Notes under the pieces: generated by a model | Database searches by the model: none | Told to the model about the DNA's origin: nothing | Seen by the model: only the letters and a program-made list of their open reading frames with translations | Part shown: positions 7,167 through 12,798 of the stretch, in pieces | How the letters are laid out: every line of letters starts with the position of its first letter | How positions within the stretch are numbered: the stretch's first letter is position 1 | Source of the DNA: an uncultured Bacilli bacterium | GTDB lineage: Bacteria > Bacillota_I > Bacilli_A > RF39 > UBA660 | Assembly: GCA_947584955.1 (NCBI GenBank) | Contig: CANPWS010000015.1 | Location: 1 to 14,176, forward strand | DNA length: 14,176 nt | Reading direction: 5' to 3' | Translations under genes and position numbers: made by a program

Positions 7167-7761
7167 AACCTCTATCCCCTTTCTTTTTAGAAATTGCTAT
7201 TTTATCCCCTACTTCTACATAAGTTGTTACAAATTCTAAATTAGTATCTAAAAAATTTATATAATTTTTTATTTTGTTTACAATTCCCCTTTGATTTTTA
7301 GTTTTTATTAAGCTTTCATCTTCGACTAATTTATGAAAAGATAAATTATCTGTAATTATTACTCCATTTTTATCTAAATTATATTTATACTTGTTAAAAA
7401 AATTAATATTATTTCCTTTAGAGGCATCTATGAATATTAAATCGTATGTTCCTTTAATATTACTTTCTAATGCATCTTCATTTAAAATATTTATTCTTTT
7501 TTCTAAACTAAATTTTTTTATATTTTCTATAGCTATATTATATCTTTCATTATCTTTTTCTATAGTGGTTATTTTTATATTTTCATCTACTAAAGCCATC
7601 TTTATTGCTGAATATCCAATAGCACTTCCTATTTCCAATATTTTTTTTATTTTATTTTCTTTAATATAATTACATAAATATTCAATACCATCTTTCATCA
7701 TTATTGGTATATGTTTTTCTTTAGCATAATTTTCTATTTGCTCTAGTATTTCTGATTCCAT
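7159..7761 (-). CDS. trmR: tRNA 5-hydroxyuridine methyltransferase (TrmR, O-methyltransferase family 3)
   Basis: TrmR transfers a methyl group from S-adenosylmethionine to 5-hydroxyuridine at tRNA position 34, giving 5-methoxyuridine and wider wobble pairing. The 200-residue protein is of normal length for the cation-dependent O-methyltransferase family. Motif I is LEIGSAIGYS (42-51). An acidic residue in TIEKD (E68) should bind the ribose. NEDAL (94-98) and IFIDASKG (109-116) follow, and ITDNL (136-140) supplies D138 and N139, which with D112 form the metal site. From the fold alone it could be a small-molecule O-methyltransferase. The adjoining U32 genes, in the same order as B. subtilis yrrM-yrrN-yrrO, make TrmR the best call. 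It starts 18 nt after the surface-protein gene with a weak GGTAGTGAT site, and overlaps the next gene by 8 nt. Confidence 0.87.
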   Translation of the reverse strand: MESEILEQIENYAKEKHIPIMMKDGIEYLCNYIKENKIKKILEIGSAIGYSAIKMALVDENIKITTIEKDNERYNIAIENIKKFSLEKRINILNEDALESNIKGTYDLIFIDASKGNNINFFNKYKYNLDKNGVIITDNLSFHKLVEDESLIKTKNQRGIVNKIKNYINFLDTNLEFVTTYVEVGDKIAISKKKGDRGFE

Positions 7762-7779
7762 ATAATCACTACCTTAAAT

Positions 7780-8349
7780 CTAGCTTGTTATTGTAGATGC
7801 AACTTTAGCACTAGCAGAAATATATCCTGCATATGATTCATCTACAAATATATTATTATTTTCAAGAGTACTATCTAACCAAACGTATACTCTATAGGTT
7901 GTAGAACTATTATTTAATACTCCATTATAAATAATTTGTTCTTCATCTCCTGTTATAGCACCTGTTGATAATACTTGATTTCCTACTACAACAGAATATT
8001 TTAAAGCACCATCTGTTAAATCCATATCGGTTTGATCTTTAATTGTATGTAATGTTAACGTTCCTACAGCTTTAACATCACATTCATCTCCAACAAACAT
8101 AACAATATCTGTACTTTTTCCTGTATCATAGTTTGTTCCTAAATCAAGATCACCAGTTATTGCTTGTCCACTTGCATATTTTATTACAAAACAACTTGCC
8201 TCCCCTTTTATATCACTATTTGCAGCACTTATTAAATAAAAAGCATATGTAACTCCTGAAGTTAAGGCTATAAATAGTACTATTAATGTAAATATTAGTG
8301 ATTGCTTTTGAGTCATTTTTTTTCTACTAGTATCATTTCTTTCTTTCAT
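7780..8349 (-). CDS. Membrane-anchored or secreted surface protein, possible TasA/camelysin-like
   Basis: The 189-residue protein has a basic N-terminus (MKERNDTSRKKMTQKQ), one hydrophobic segment at 17-41 (SLIFTLIVLFIALTSGVTYAF), then a Thr/Ser/Gly-rich exported region with alternating beta-strand patterns. The segment end GVTYAFYLIS recalls the signal region of SipW-processed proteins such as TasA and camelysin, but this resemblance is weak. Two cysteines (C53, C90) could form a disulfide. There is no LPxTG motif, so the sortase in this window is unlikely to anchor it. The start at 8349 is set by GGAGG 7 nt upstream; a TTG at 8361 overlaps that site and is rejected. It has its own promoter and heads the run that continues into trmR, an odd pairing of a surface protein with tRNA-modification enzymes. 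Its function is unknown. Confidence 0.75.
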   Translation of the reverse strand: MKERNDTSRKKMTQKQSLIFTLIVLFIALTSGVTYAFYLISAANSDIKGEASCFVIKYASGQAITGDLDLGTNYDTGKSTDIVMFVGDECDVKAVGTLTLHTIKDQTDMDLTDGALKYSVVVGNQVLSTGAITGDEEQIIYNGVLNNSSTTYRVYVWLDSTLENNNIFVDESYAGYISASAKVASTITS

Positions 8350-8373
8350 TTTAGCCTCCAATTTATATTAATA

Positions 8374-8402
8374 ATTTTATCATATTATGTATTAATTTAC
8401 AA
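8374..8402 (-). promoter_or_regulatory. Sigma-A promoter of the surface protein-trmR-U32 operon
   Basis: On the minus strand, TTGTAA (8397-8402) and TAAAAT (8374-8379) are separated by 17 bp, with TG one base before the -10 box. The promoter lies directly after the ftsQ stop. No terminator hairpin is visible there, so ftsQ transcripts may also read into this operon. Confidence 0.65.
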
Positions 8403-8405
8403 GTA

Positions 8406-9089
8406 CTATTTTAATTCTATATAATCTCCAGAATCAAGATATATTATTCCATTTTTACCTTCCATCTTACTTACTATACTTGTATATTTATTTAATTTTT
8501 GAATTTTCGTAAGAGTAATATATACACTATTTCCATCATTCATATAAAGTAAATATCTATCTTCATCTACTTCATTTGGAACATATTCTATTTGTGATAT
8601 TTTATATAACACATCATCTTCTACCTTAGAAAAATAATATGAAAAATCATCTATTTTACTATCAATATTATTTATAACTATTGGCAAAAGAAAAACATTA
8701 TATTCATTATTAGCATACTTACCATTTTCTAAAATTATTTTATCATTATATAAAGCTAACATTTTATATTCTTCTATATTTATATATATTTTAAATGGTC
8801 TTTTTTTTATTTCTACTTTTTTTATATAGGGATTATCTAAAATTTTATTTTTTATTTTATAATTAAGTGTTAAAAAGTATGAAGGATAAGTATCAATACC
8901 TGCTTTTTCTATTATTTGCTTATCACTAACAATATTATTACCTGTTATATATATATTTTTTATTCTAACATGTAATATATAATATACTAGACTTATTAGT
9001 AATATTAAGATAAATACAAAAATTAAGATATTTTTAATTTTTAGTTTTCTTTTTTTTACTTTAATCCTTATCTTTTTTGTTTCCTTCAT
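8406..9089 (-). CDS. ftsQ: Cell division protein FtsQ/DivIB
   Basis: FtsQ/DivIB is a bitopic membrane protein of the divisome that joins FtsL and FtsB/DivIC at the septum. The 227-residue protein has a basic cytoplasmic tail with many Lys/Arg (1-19), one transmembrane helix (about 20-40), and an extracellular POTRA domain starting at VRIKNIYITGNNIVSDKQIIEKAGI (41-65). This is followed by the typical NPYIKKVEIKKRPFKIYINIEE segment and a beta domain. Sequence identity in this family is low, but architecture and position after murG-murB (as in B. subtilis murG-murB-divIB) make the call firm. The start at 9089 lies 7 nt after AGGTG; a GTG at 9098 belongs to that ribosome site and is not used. It follows murB by 26 nt. 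Confidence 0.9.
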   Translation of the reverse strand: MKETKKIRIKVKKRKLKIKNILIFVFILILLISLVYYILHVRIKNIYITGNNIVSDKQIIEKAGIDTYPSYFLTLNYKIKNKILDNPYIKKVEIKKRPFKIYINIEEYKMLALYNDKIILENGKYANNEYNVFLLPIVINNIDSKIDDFSYYFSKVEDDVLYKISQIEYVPNEVDEDRYLLYMNDGNSVYITLTKIQKLNKYTSIVSKMEGKNGIIYLDSGDYIELK

Positions 9090-9115
9090 CTTTATCACCT
9101 ATATAATTATTTTAA

Positions 9116-9991
9116 TTAAATAATTTCTTGTTCTAAGATTAAATTAATATGATATTTTTCATATACTTTTTCTTTTATTATTTCAATTAATTTTATTATA
9201 TCTTTTCCTTCACAATTATTTTTATTAATTATGAAATTAGCATGTTTAACACTTACTTCTGCACCATTTATATTAAAACCTTTTAAGTCGCATTTTTCAA
9301 TTAATTCTCCTGCATACATATCTTTAGGATTTCTAAAAACACTTCCTGCGGATGGATATTCAAGGGGTTGTGTTTCTTTTCTTTTTTCTTTTCTTGTTTC
9401 TATTAAATTTTTAGCTTCTAAGATATTGCCATGTTCTAATTTTAATACTGCTGATACGCAAATATAATTTTTATTTTTTTTAAGTAAACTATCTCGATAA
9501 TTAAACTCTAAATTTTCTTTAGTTATTTTTTTTAATTCTAAATTTTCATCTAATACAGTTACTTCTTCTACTAAGCTTGCCATATCTTTATTATAGGCTC
9601 CAGCATTCATAGCAATTGATGAACCCAATAACCCTGGTATTCCTGCAGCAAATTCTAATCCTGTTAAATCAAAATTTAAAACATCTTTAGCAAGCTTCAT
9701 AAGTGGATATCCTGCTTCTACATAAGCTAAATCTCCTTCTATTTTTAACTTATTTAATTTATCTAATTTTATTATAACGCCATCATAATAACTATCTTTA
9801 AATATTACATTAGATCCATTTCCTAAAATTAAATATTTTATTTTATTATCTTTTAATATTTTTAATAAATTTATTAATTCTTCTACACTTTTTACAAATA
9901 CTAATGCCTTACAAGTAACATCTAATTTATAAGTATTATATTTTTTTATATTATAGTTTTCATAAGAATCAAAACCATTTAAAATATTCAT
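9116..9991 (-). CDS. murB: UDP-N-acetylenolpyruvoylglucosamine reductase
   Basis: MurB is the cytoplasmic FAD enzyme that uses NADPH to reduce UDP-GlcNAc-enolpyruvate to UDP-MurNAc. The 291-residue protein shows NTYKLDV at the N-terminus, FAD-binding segments LGNGSNVIF (56-64) and EFAAGIPGLLGSSIAMNAGAY (113-133), FNYRDS with R166, YPSAGSVFRNP (212-222) with proton donor S217, and the C-terminal LILEQEI with the active-site Glu. The AGSVFRNP arrangement and the short length fit the type II MurB of Gram-positive bacteria. Of two in-frame ATG codons the second, at 9991, lies at the right distance (8 nt) from AAGGA; the first at 10000 is fused to it. The gene follows murG by 17 nt. Confidence 0.96.
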   Translation of the reverse strand: MNILNGFDSYENYNIKKYNTYKLDVTCKALVFVKSVEELINLLKILKDNKIKYLILGNGSNVIFKDSYYDGVIIKLDKLNKLKIEGDLAYVEAGYPLMKLAKDVLNFDLTGLEFAAGIPGLLGSSIAMNAGAYNKDMASLVEEVTVLDENLELKKITKENLEFNYRDSLLKKNKNYICVSAVLKLEHGNILEAKNLIETRKEKRKETQPLEYPSAGSVFRNPKDMYAGELIEKCDLKGFNINGAEVSVKHANFIINKNNCEGKDIIKLIEIIKEKVYEKYHINLILEQEII

Positions 9992-10008
9992 TATAATCAT
10001 CCTTATCT

Positions 10009-11088
10009 TTAATTATTTACCATTTGTTTTAATATTTCATATATTCTAGTTGCACTATCATTTATTGCTAAATGGCTTAAATTTTCTTTTAGTTTGTTAT
10101 ATTTATTTTTATCATTTAAAATACTATCTATTTTTTCTATTAATATATCTATTGTTAATTCTTTTTCATTTATTAATAATGCTGCGTTTTTTTCTTCTAA
10201 ATAGTGAGCATTTTTATATTGATGATTATTTGTAACATATGGGCTTGGAACAAAAATCGTTGCTACTTTTAAACTCATTATTTCTGACATTGTTGATGCT
10301 CCCGCTCTTGATATCATTAAATCTGCAACTTTCATAACTTCTGGTAATTTTGGTATAAAAGGTTCTACTTTAACATTTTTTGGTAATTTTTTATCTTTAA
10401 CTTTTTCATAGTAACTTTCTCCTGTTACTATTAAAACTTCATAATCTTTATTATTAAATTTCTCTATATTATCAAAAATATTATCATTAATACTTCTACT
10501 TCCTAAACTTCCCATGACTACTAAAACTAATTTTTTATTTTTCGATAAACCATATTTTTCTTTATTAGCACTCTTAACTTTTAATGCTTCTTCACTACAT
10601 GGATTACCTGTCAATATGGCTTTTCCTTTAGGAAATAAATCTATAGTATTTTCAAAACTTACTCCAACTTTATCAGCATATGAAGATAAATATTTATTTG
10701 ATAGTCCTATAACGCTATTTTGTTCATGTATGAATGTTTTCTTTTTTAATTTATGTCCAGCCCAAATTACTGGTGCAGTTACATATCCACCACACCCTAT
10801 TACTACATCTGGATTAAATTTCTTTATTATTTCCTTACATTTTTTTCTAGCGTTTAAAAAATTAGATAACGCTTTTATATTATCTAGTGTAATTTTTCTT
10901 TTTAATCCTGTTACGTGTAACATTTCATAATTTATGTTAAATGATGGTATTAAATCTTTTTCCATCCTATTATCTGTACCTATATATAGAAATTTGCTAT
11001 CAGGCTCTTTTTCTTTAATTTTATTAATTATAGCAAGTGCAGGATATATATGTCCTCCAGTGCCACCTGCCGAAATAATTACTCTCAT
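10009..11088 (-). CDS. murG: Peptidoglycan lipid II synthase (GlcNAc transferase MurG)
   Basis: MurG adds GlcNAc from UDP-GlcNAc to lipid I on the inner membrane face, making lipid II. The 359-residue protein is full length for a GT28 enzyme. Visible motifs are the G-loop ISAGGTGGHIYPALAI (5-20) with H13, GCGGYVTAP (98-106), HEQNSVIGLSN (121-131), TGNP (160-163), a second glycine loop VMGSLGSRSIN (191-201), and the UDP-GlcNAc site SRAGASTMSEI (260-270). The start is supported by AAGGAAGG about 6 nt upstream. It is the first gene of murG-murB-ftsQ and has an extended -10 promoter 40-50 bp upstream. FtsW and MurD, its usual upstream neighbours, are absent here and replaced by an HMA gene behind a terminator. 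Confidence 0.97.
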   Translation of the reverse strand: MRVIISAGGTGGHIYPALAIINKIKEKEPDSKFLYIGTDNRMEKDLIPSFNINYEMLHVTGLKRKITLDNIKALSNFLNARKKCKEIIKKFNPDVVIGCGGYVTAPVIWAGHKLKKKTFIHEQNSVIGLSNKYLSSYADKVGVSFENTIDLFPKGKAILTGNPCSEEALKVKSANKEKYGLSKNKKLVLVVMGSLGSRSINDNIFDNIEKFNNKDYEVLIVTGESYYEKVKDKKLPKNVKVEPFIPKLPEVMKVADLMISRAGASTMSEIMSLKVATIFVPSPYVTNNHQYKNAHYLEEKNAALLINEKELTIDILIEKIDSILNDKNKYNKLKENLSHLAINDSATRIYEILKQMVNN

Positions 11089-11132
11089 AAAAACCTTCCT
11101 TATTTTTTACTTTATAAGTTCTTTCACAAAAT

Positions 11133-11141
11133 ATTATATCA
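11133..11141 (-). promoter_or_regulatory. Extended -10 promoter of murG-murB-ftsQ
   Basis: TGATATAAT on the minus strand (-10 box at 11133-11138, TGA at 11139-11141) sits immediately after the T-tract of the upstream terminator. No good -35 box is seen. An RNA start near 11126 would give a leader of about 38 nt. Confidence 0.6.
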
Positions 11142-11185
11142 AAAAAAACTTAAAAAGTATATATCTAATAAATTATACACTTTTT
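11141..11185 (-). terminator. Rho-independent terminator of the HMA gene
   Basis: A 12-bp stem (11174-11185 with 11152-11163) surrounds a 10-base loop, and a run of eight T (11141-11148) follows three bases later on the minus strand. The only non-Watson-Crick pair is G-U in minus-strand RNA but would be a C/A mismatch in plus-strand RNA, so the structure favours termination of minus-strand transcripts. Confidence 0.7.
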
Positions 11186-11207
11186 AAATTTGTTTTATGT
11201 AAAGCTT

Positions 11208-11441
11208 TTATTTATTTTTTTCTATTTTAGTAACAACATATCCTAAATCTTCTATTTTATCTTTTATTATTTGATCTTCTAAATTATCATTTAAAGTTAC
11301 TTCTGCTATCTTTTTTTCTAAGTTAACTTTTACTTTTTTTATACTTTCTAATTCTTTTAAAGCATCTTCAACTTTTTTAGCACAATGTTGACAACTCATT
11401 TTTTCTATATGTACTATTATTTTATTATTTTTATTAAACAT
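11208..11441 (-). CDS. Heavy-metal-associated (HMA) domain protein, CopZ-like copper chaperone
   Basis: This 77-residue protein is a single ferredoxin-like HMA domain with the metal-binding motif MSCQHC at about residues 15-20; its CxxC pair should bind Cu(I) or a similar soft metal. The rest follows the family: a helix KKVEDALKELESI, the KVKVNLEKKIAEVTL strand pair and the ending DLGYVV. It is probably cytoplasmic, as there is no signal peptide. The start at 11441 lies behind GAGTGAT; a GTG at 11450 is part of that site. It has its own promoter and terminator. No copper ATPase or CsoR/CopY regulator is in the window, so its partner must lie elsewhere. Mercury or zinc transfer cannot be excluded. 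Confidence 0.85.
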   Translation of the reverse strand: MFNKNNKIIVHIEKMSCQHCAKKVEDALKELESIKKVKVNLEKKIAEVTLNDNLEDQIIKDKIEDLGYVVTKIEKNK

Positions 11442-11464
11442 TTTTATCACTCTTTTCTAATTTT

Positions 11465-11493
11465 AATATACACTATATTTTTATTTTTGTAAA
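11465..11493 (-). promoter_or_regulatory. Sigma-A promoter of the HMA gene
   Basis: TTTACA (11488-11493) and TATATT (11465-11470) are 17 bp apart on the minus strand, about 24 nt before the chosen start at 11441. No inverted repeat resembling a metal-responsive operator is seen around it. Confidence 0.65.
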
Positions 11494-11505
11494 CAGTCTT
11501 ATTTT

Positions 11506-11540
11506 AAAAAAATCTTCAAAAGTATCAACCTTTAAAGACT
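11506..11540 (-). terminator. Rho-independent terminator of tRNA-Arg
   Basis: A 12-bp stem with three G-U pairs (11529-11540 with 11511-11522), loop 11523-11528, is followed by a T-tract at 11506-11512 on the minus strand. It begins 14 bases after the tRNA 3' end. Confidence 0.7.
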
Positions 11541-11554
11541 TTTTAATATTTATA

Positions 11555-11631
11555 TGGCGTCCCCGAGAAGATTTGAACTTCCGACTTTCCGCTTAGGAGG
11601 CGGATACTCTATCCAGCTGAGTTACGAGGAC
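11555..11631 (-). tRNA. tRNA-Arg (anticodon CCT)
   Basis: The minus strand folds as a complete cloverleaf. The acceptor stem is GTCCTCG/CGGGGAC with one G-U pair. The D stem is ACTC/GAGT. The anticodon stem is TCCGC/GCGGA with the seven-base loop CTCCTAA, giving anticodon CCT (reads AGG). The variable loop is AAGTC and the T arm is GGAAG-TTCAAAT-CTTCT. The discriminator is G, and the 3' CCA is encoded (11555-11557). It is a single-gene unit with its own promoter and terminator. Codon AGG is rare in this AT-rich sequence, where AGA dominates. Confidence 0.96.
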
Positions 11632-11639
11632 ACAATCTA

Positions 11640-11648
11640 ATTATATCA
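11640..11648 (-). promoter_or_regulatory. Extended -10 promoter of tRNA-Arg
   Basis: TGATATAAT on the minus strand (-10 at 11640-11645) lies about 8 bp before the mature tRNA 5' end. No -35 box is evident; that position falls within the terminator of the preceding gene. The same nonamer precedes murG. Confidence 0.6.
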
Positions 11649-11657
11649 AAAATATAT

Positions 11658-11688
11658 AAAAAAGGGAAGATTTTATATTATTCTTCCC
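11658..11688 (-). terminator. Rho-independent terminator overlapping the end of the HD-domain gene
   Basis: A perfect seven-bp stem GGGAAGA/TCTTCCC (11682-11688 with 11664-11670) with an 11-base loop is followed by six T (11658-11663) on the minus strand. The stop codon of the HD-domain gene (11673-11675) lies in the loop, and the codons before it form the left arm. Confidence 0.85.
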
Positions 11689-12185
11689 ATAATTATTAAA
11701 AGTATTGCTAACTGATGTTGATACCTTAATATGCATTTTTTTCTTAATGTATAACTAAATTCATAAACTGCTACGAATTTATCTACAATAGATACTAACC
11801 AACTTTCCATGTACTTAGGAATTCTATTTAAATTTAAAGGAAACATGTGAGTAAAAATTATATCTTTTTCTCTATCTGTTAAATTAAATAATTCTTGAGA
11901 ATTTTCTAATGACTTTCTTGAATGAATAAACATACTAAGCATTTTTTCTTTTTTTGTTATATTTTCATCAAGAAAGAAATCATGTAATAATCCTGCTCTT
12001 GCAACTTCCTTGTAATTAAGTTTTAATTTTTTTGATATTTTATATGAATAATATGAAACTCTACATGAATGATCAAATCTAGAAATTCCATGATGCACAC
12101 AATTATCTATTTTTAAAAATTCTTGATTATTCATTATATCATAAACTAAATTATAATATTTTTTATCGTTATAACATTCTTCCAT
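11673..12185 (-). CDS. Small HD-domain protein (putative metal-dependent phosphohydrolase)
   Basis: HD-domain proteins are metal-dependent phosphohydrolases acting on nucleotides or related phosphates; this one's substrate is unknown. In 170 residues the metal-ligand pattern is visible: H39 in RFDHS, H68-D69 in AGLLHDFFL, H88 in FIHSR, H113 in FTHMFP and D135 in IVDKFVAVYEF. The extra histidines between HD and the last Asp fit the subgroup with a two-metal centre. There is no signal peptide. The last 20 residues are hydrophobic (CILRYQ...LAILLIIMGRII), perhaps a membrane-touching tail. GAGGTG precedes the start by 8-9 nt. Its final codons form the left arm of its own terminator. It follows the 139-residue gene by 63 nt and may be co-transcribed with it, since no clear terminator separates them. 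Confidence 0.8.
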   Translation of the reverse strand: MEECYNDKKYYNLVYDIMNNQEFLKIDNCVHHGISRFDHSCRVSYYSYKISKKLKLNYKEVARAGLLHDFFLDENITKKEKMLSMFIHSRKSLENSQELFNLTDREKDIIFTHMFPLNLNRIPKYMESWLVSIVDKFVAVYEFSYTLRKKCILRYQHQLAILLIIMGRII

Positions 12186-12227
12186 TTTAAGTACACCTCA
12201 GTTACTATTAATATATTTAAAATTTTT

Positions 12228-12249
12228 AATATTTATTATAATAAATATT
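12228..12249. repeat. Perfect 22-bp AT-only palindrome with a TATAAT near its centre
   Basis: The 22 bases are exactly self-complementary and contain no G or C. The left edge is 43 bases before the HD gene start, and the right edge touches the stop codon of the 139-residue gene. The central TATAAT could serve as a -10 box for the HD gene on the minus strand, but I find no good -35 box. There is no T-tract after it on the minus strand, so it is not a typical terminator. Confidence 0.4.
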
Positions 12250-12668
12250 TATTTTTGAATCATGTTTAGTAAGTTAATTTTAAACATATCTTTTTCTGCA
12301 TGTGACTTTGATACCATAACACCTTTATATGTTGTTAATTCTTTTTGATGACCTTCGTTTAAAATATCTTCTGGTGTCAGTGTATCTAACATCACTATTT
12401 TTTGATTTTCATAGACAGTATAATGTAATACTATATCTCCATGAACTTTTGAAAACATAGGATCTGTAGGTAATTTTACTTCATATTTAACAATTGCATC
12501 TTTACTATTTTTTGATACTAATACTCCTTTAAAGTTTCCTTCTCTAAAGCTTGGATAAAAATCAAAAACTAGTTTTTTATATGCAAGCATGTTATACTTT
12601 TTCACAGATCTTTCTTTTTTTCTAAACTCGTTCTCATTTAGATATTCTATGACATAAGCATTCTTCAC
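12249..12668 (-). CDS. Unknown 139-residue protein behind a consensus promoter
   Basis: I do not recognise this protein. It has no signal peptide, membrane helix or cysteine, and is basic at the N-terminus (RKKERSVKKYN, about 16-26), so it should be a soluble cytoplasmic protein. The pattern suggests mixed alpha/beta structure: strands around KGVLVSKNSKDAIVKYEVKL and DIVLHYTVYENQKIVMLDTL, then a lysine- and glutamate-rich end. The GKGVLVSK-like stretch near residue 47 recurs as YKGVMVSKSH near residue 114, possibly an internal duplication. The start is GTG at 12668, 8 nt after an AGGGGGG ribosome site; no ATG fits. It has the only perfect consensus promoter in the window, so it is probably well expressed. 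The next gene downstream is the HD-domain protein. Confidence 0.72.
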   Translation of the reverse strand: MKNAYVIEYLNENEFRKKERSVKKYNMLAYKKLVFDFYPSFREGNFKGVLVSKNSKDAIVKYEVKLPTDPMFSKVHGDIVLHYTVYENQKIVMLDTLTPEDILNEGHQKELTTYKGVMVSKSHAEKDMFKINLLNMIQK

Positions 12669-12711
12669 GAGTGCATCCCCCCTAACTACTATTCAACCAA
12701 AATGCTCTAGT

Positions 12712-12740
12712 ATTATAACATATTTTATAATTCTTGTCAA
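12712..12740 (-). promoter_or_regulatory. Perfect consensus sigma-A promoter of the 139-residue gene
   Basis: TTGACA (12735-12740), a 17-bp spacer and TATAAT (12712-12717) are all consensus on the minus strand, and TG lies one base before the -10 box. The RNA start should be near 12705, leaving a leader of about 37 nt with a strong AGGGGGG ribosome site. Confidence 0.88.
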
Positions 12741-12765
12741 ATGGCATACGATTGTTTGTAAGTAT

Positions 12766-12798
12766 AAAAAATAATTCATTTTTTATGAACTATTTTTT
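12766..12798 (-). terminator. Rho-independent terminator overlapping the end of the sortase-operon membrane gene
   Basis: An 11-bp stem with one G-U pair (12785-12795 with 12769-12779) and loop 12780-12784 continues into flanking A/T pairs and a T-tract on the minus strand. The last codons and the TGA stop (12776-12778) of the membrane-protein gene are inside the hairpin. Confidence 0.65.

Noticed and set aside
10514..10930. Open frame of 138 codons on the plus strand
   Set aside because: It lies entirely opposite murG, whose motifs are unmistakable. Its translation shows no family motifs and no fitting ribosome site. Other plus-strand frames (3695-3883, 4038-4286, 7391-7669, 9231-9467, 10934-11230) are rejected likewise: most of each lies opposite minus-strand coding sequence and none shows motifs of its own.
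12665..12676. Three-codon upstream reading frame (ATG CAC TCG TGA) whose stop overlaps the GTG start of the 139-residue gene
   Set aside because: The ATG directly abuts the AGGGGGG ribosome site with no spacing, so initiation there is unlikely. The GTG 8 nt away is better placed.
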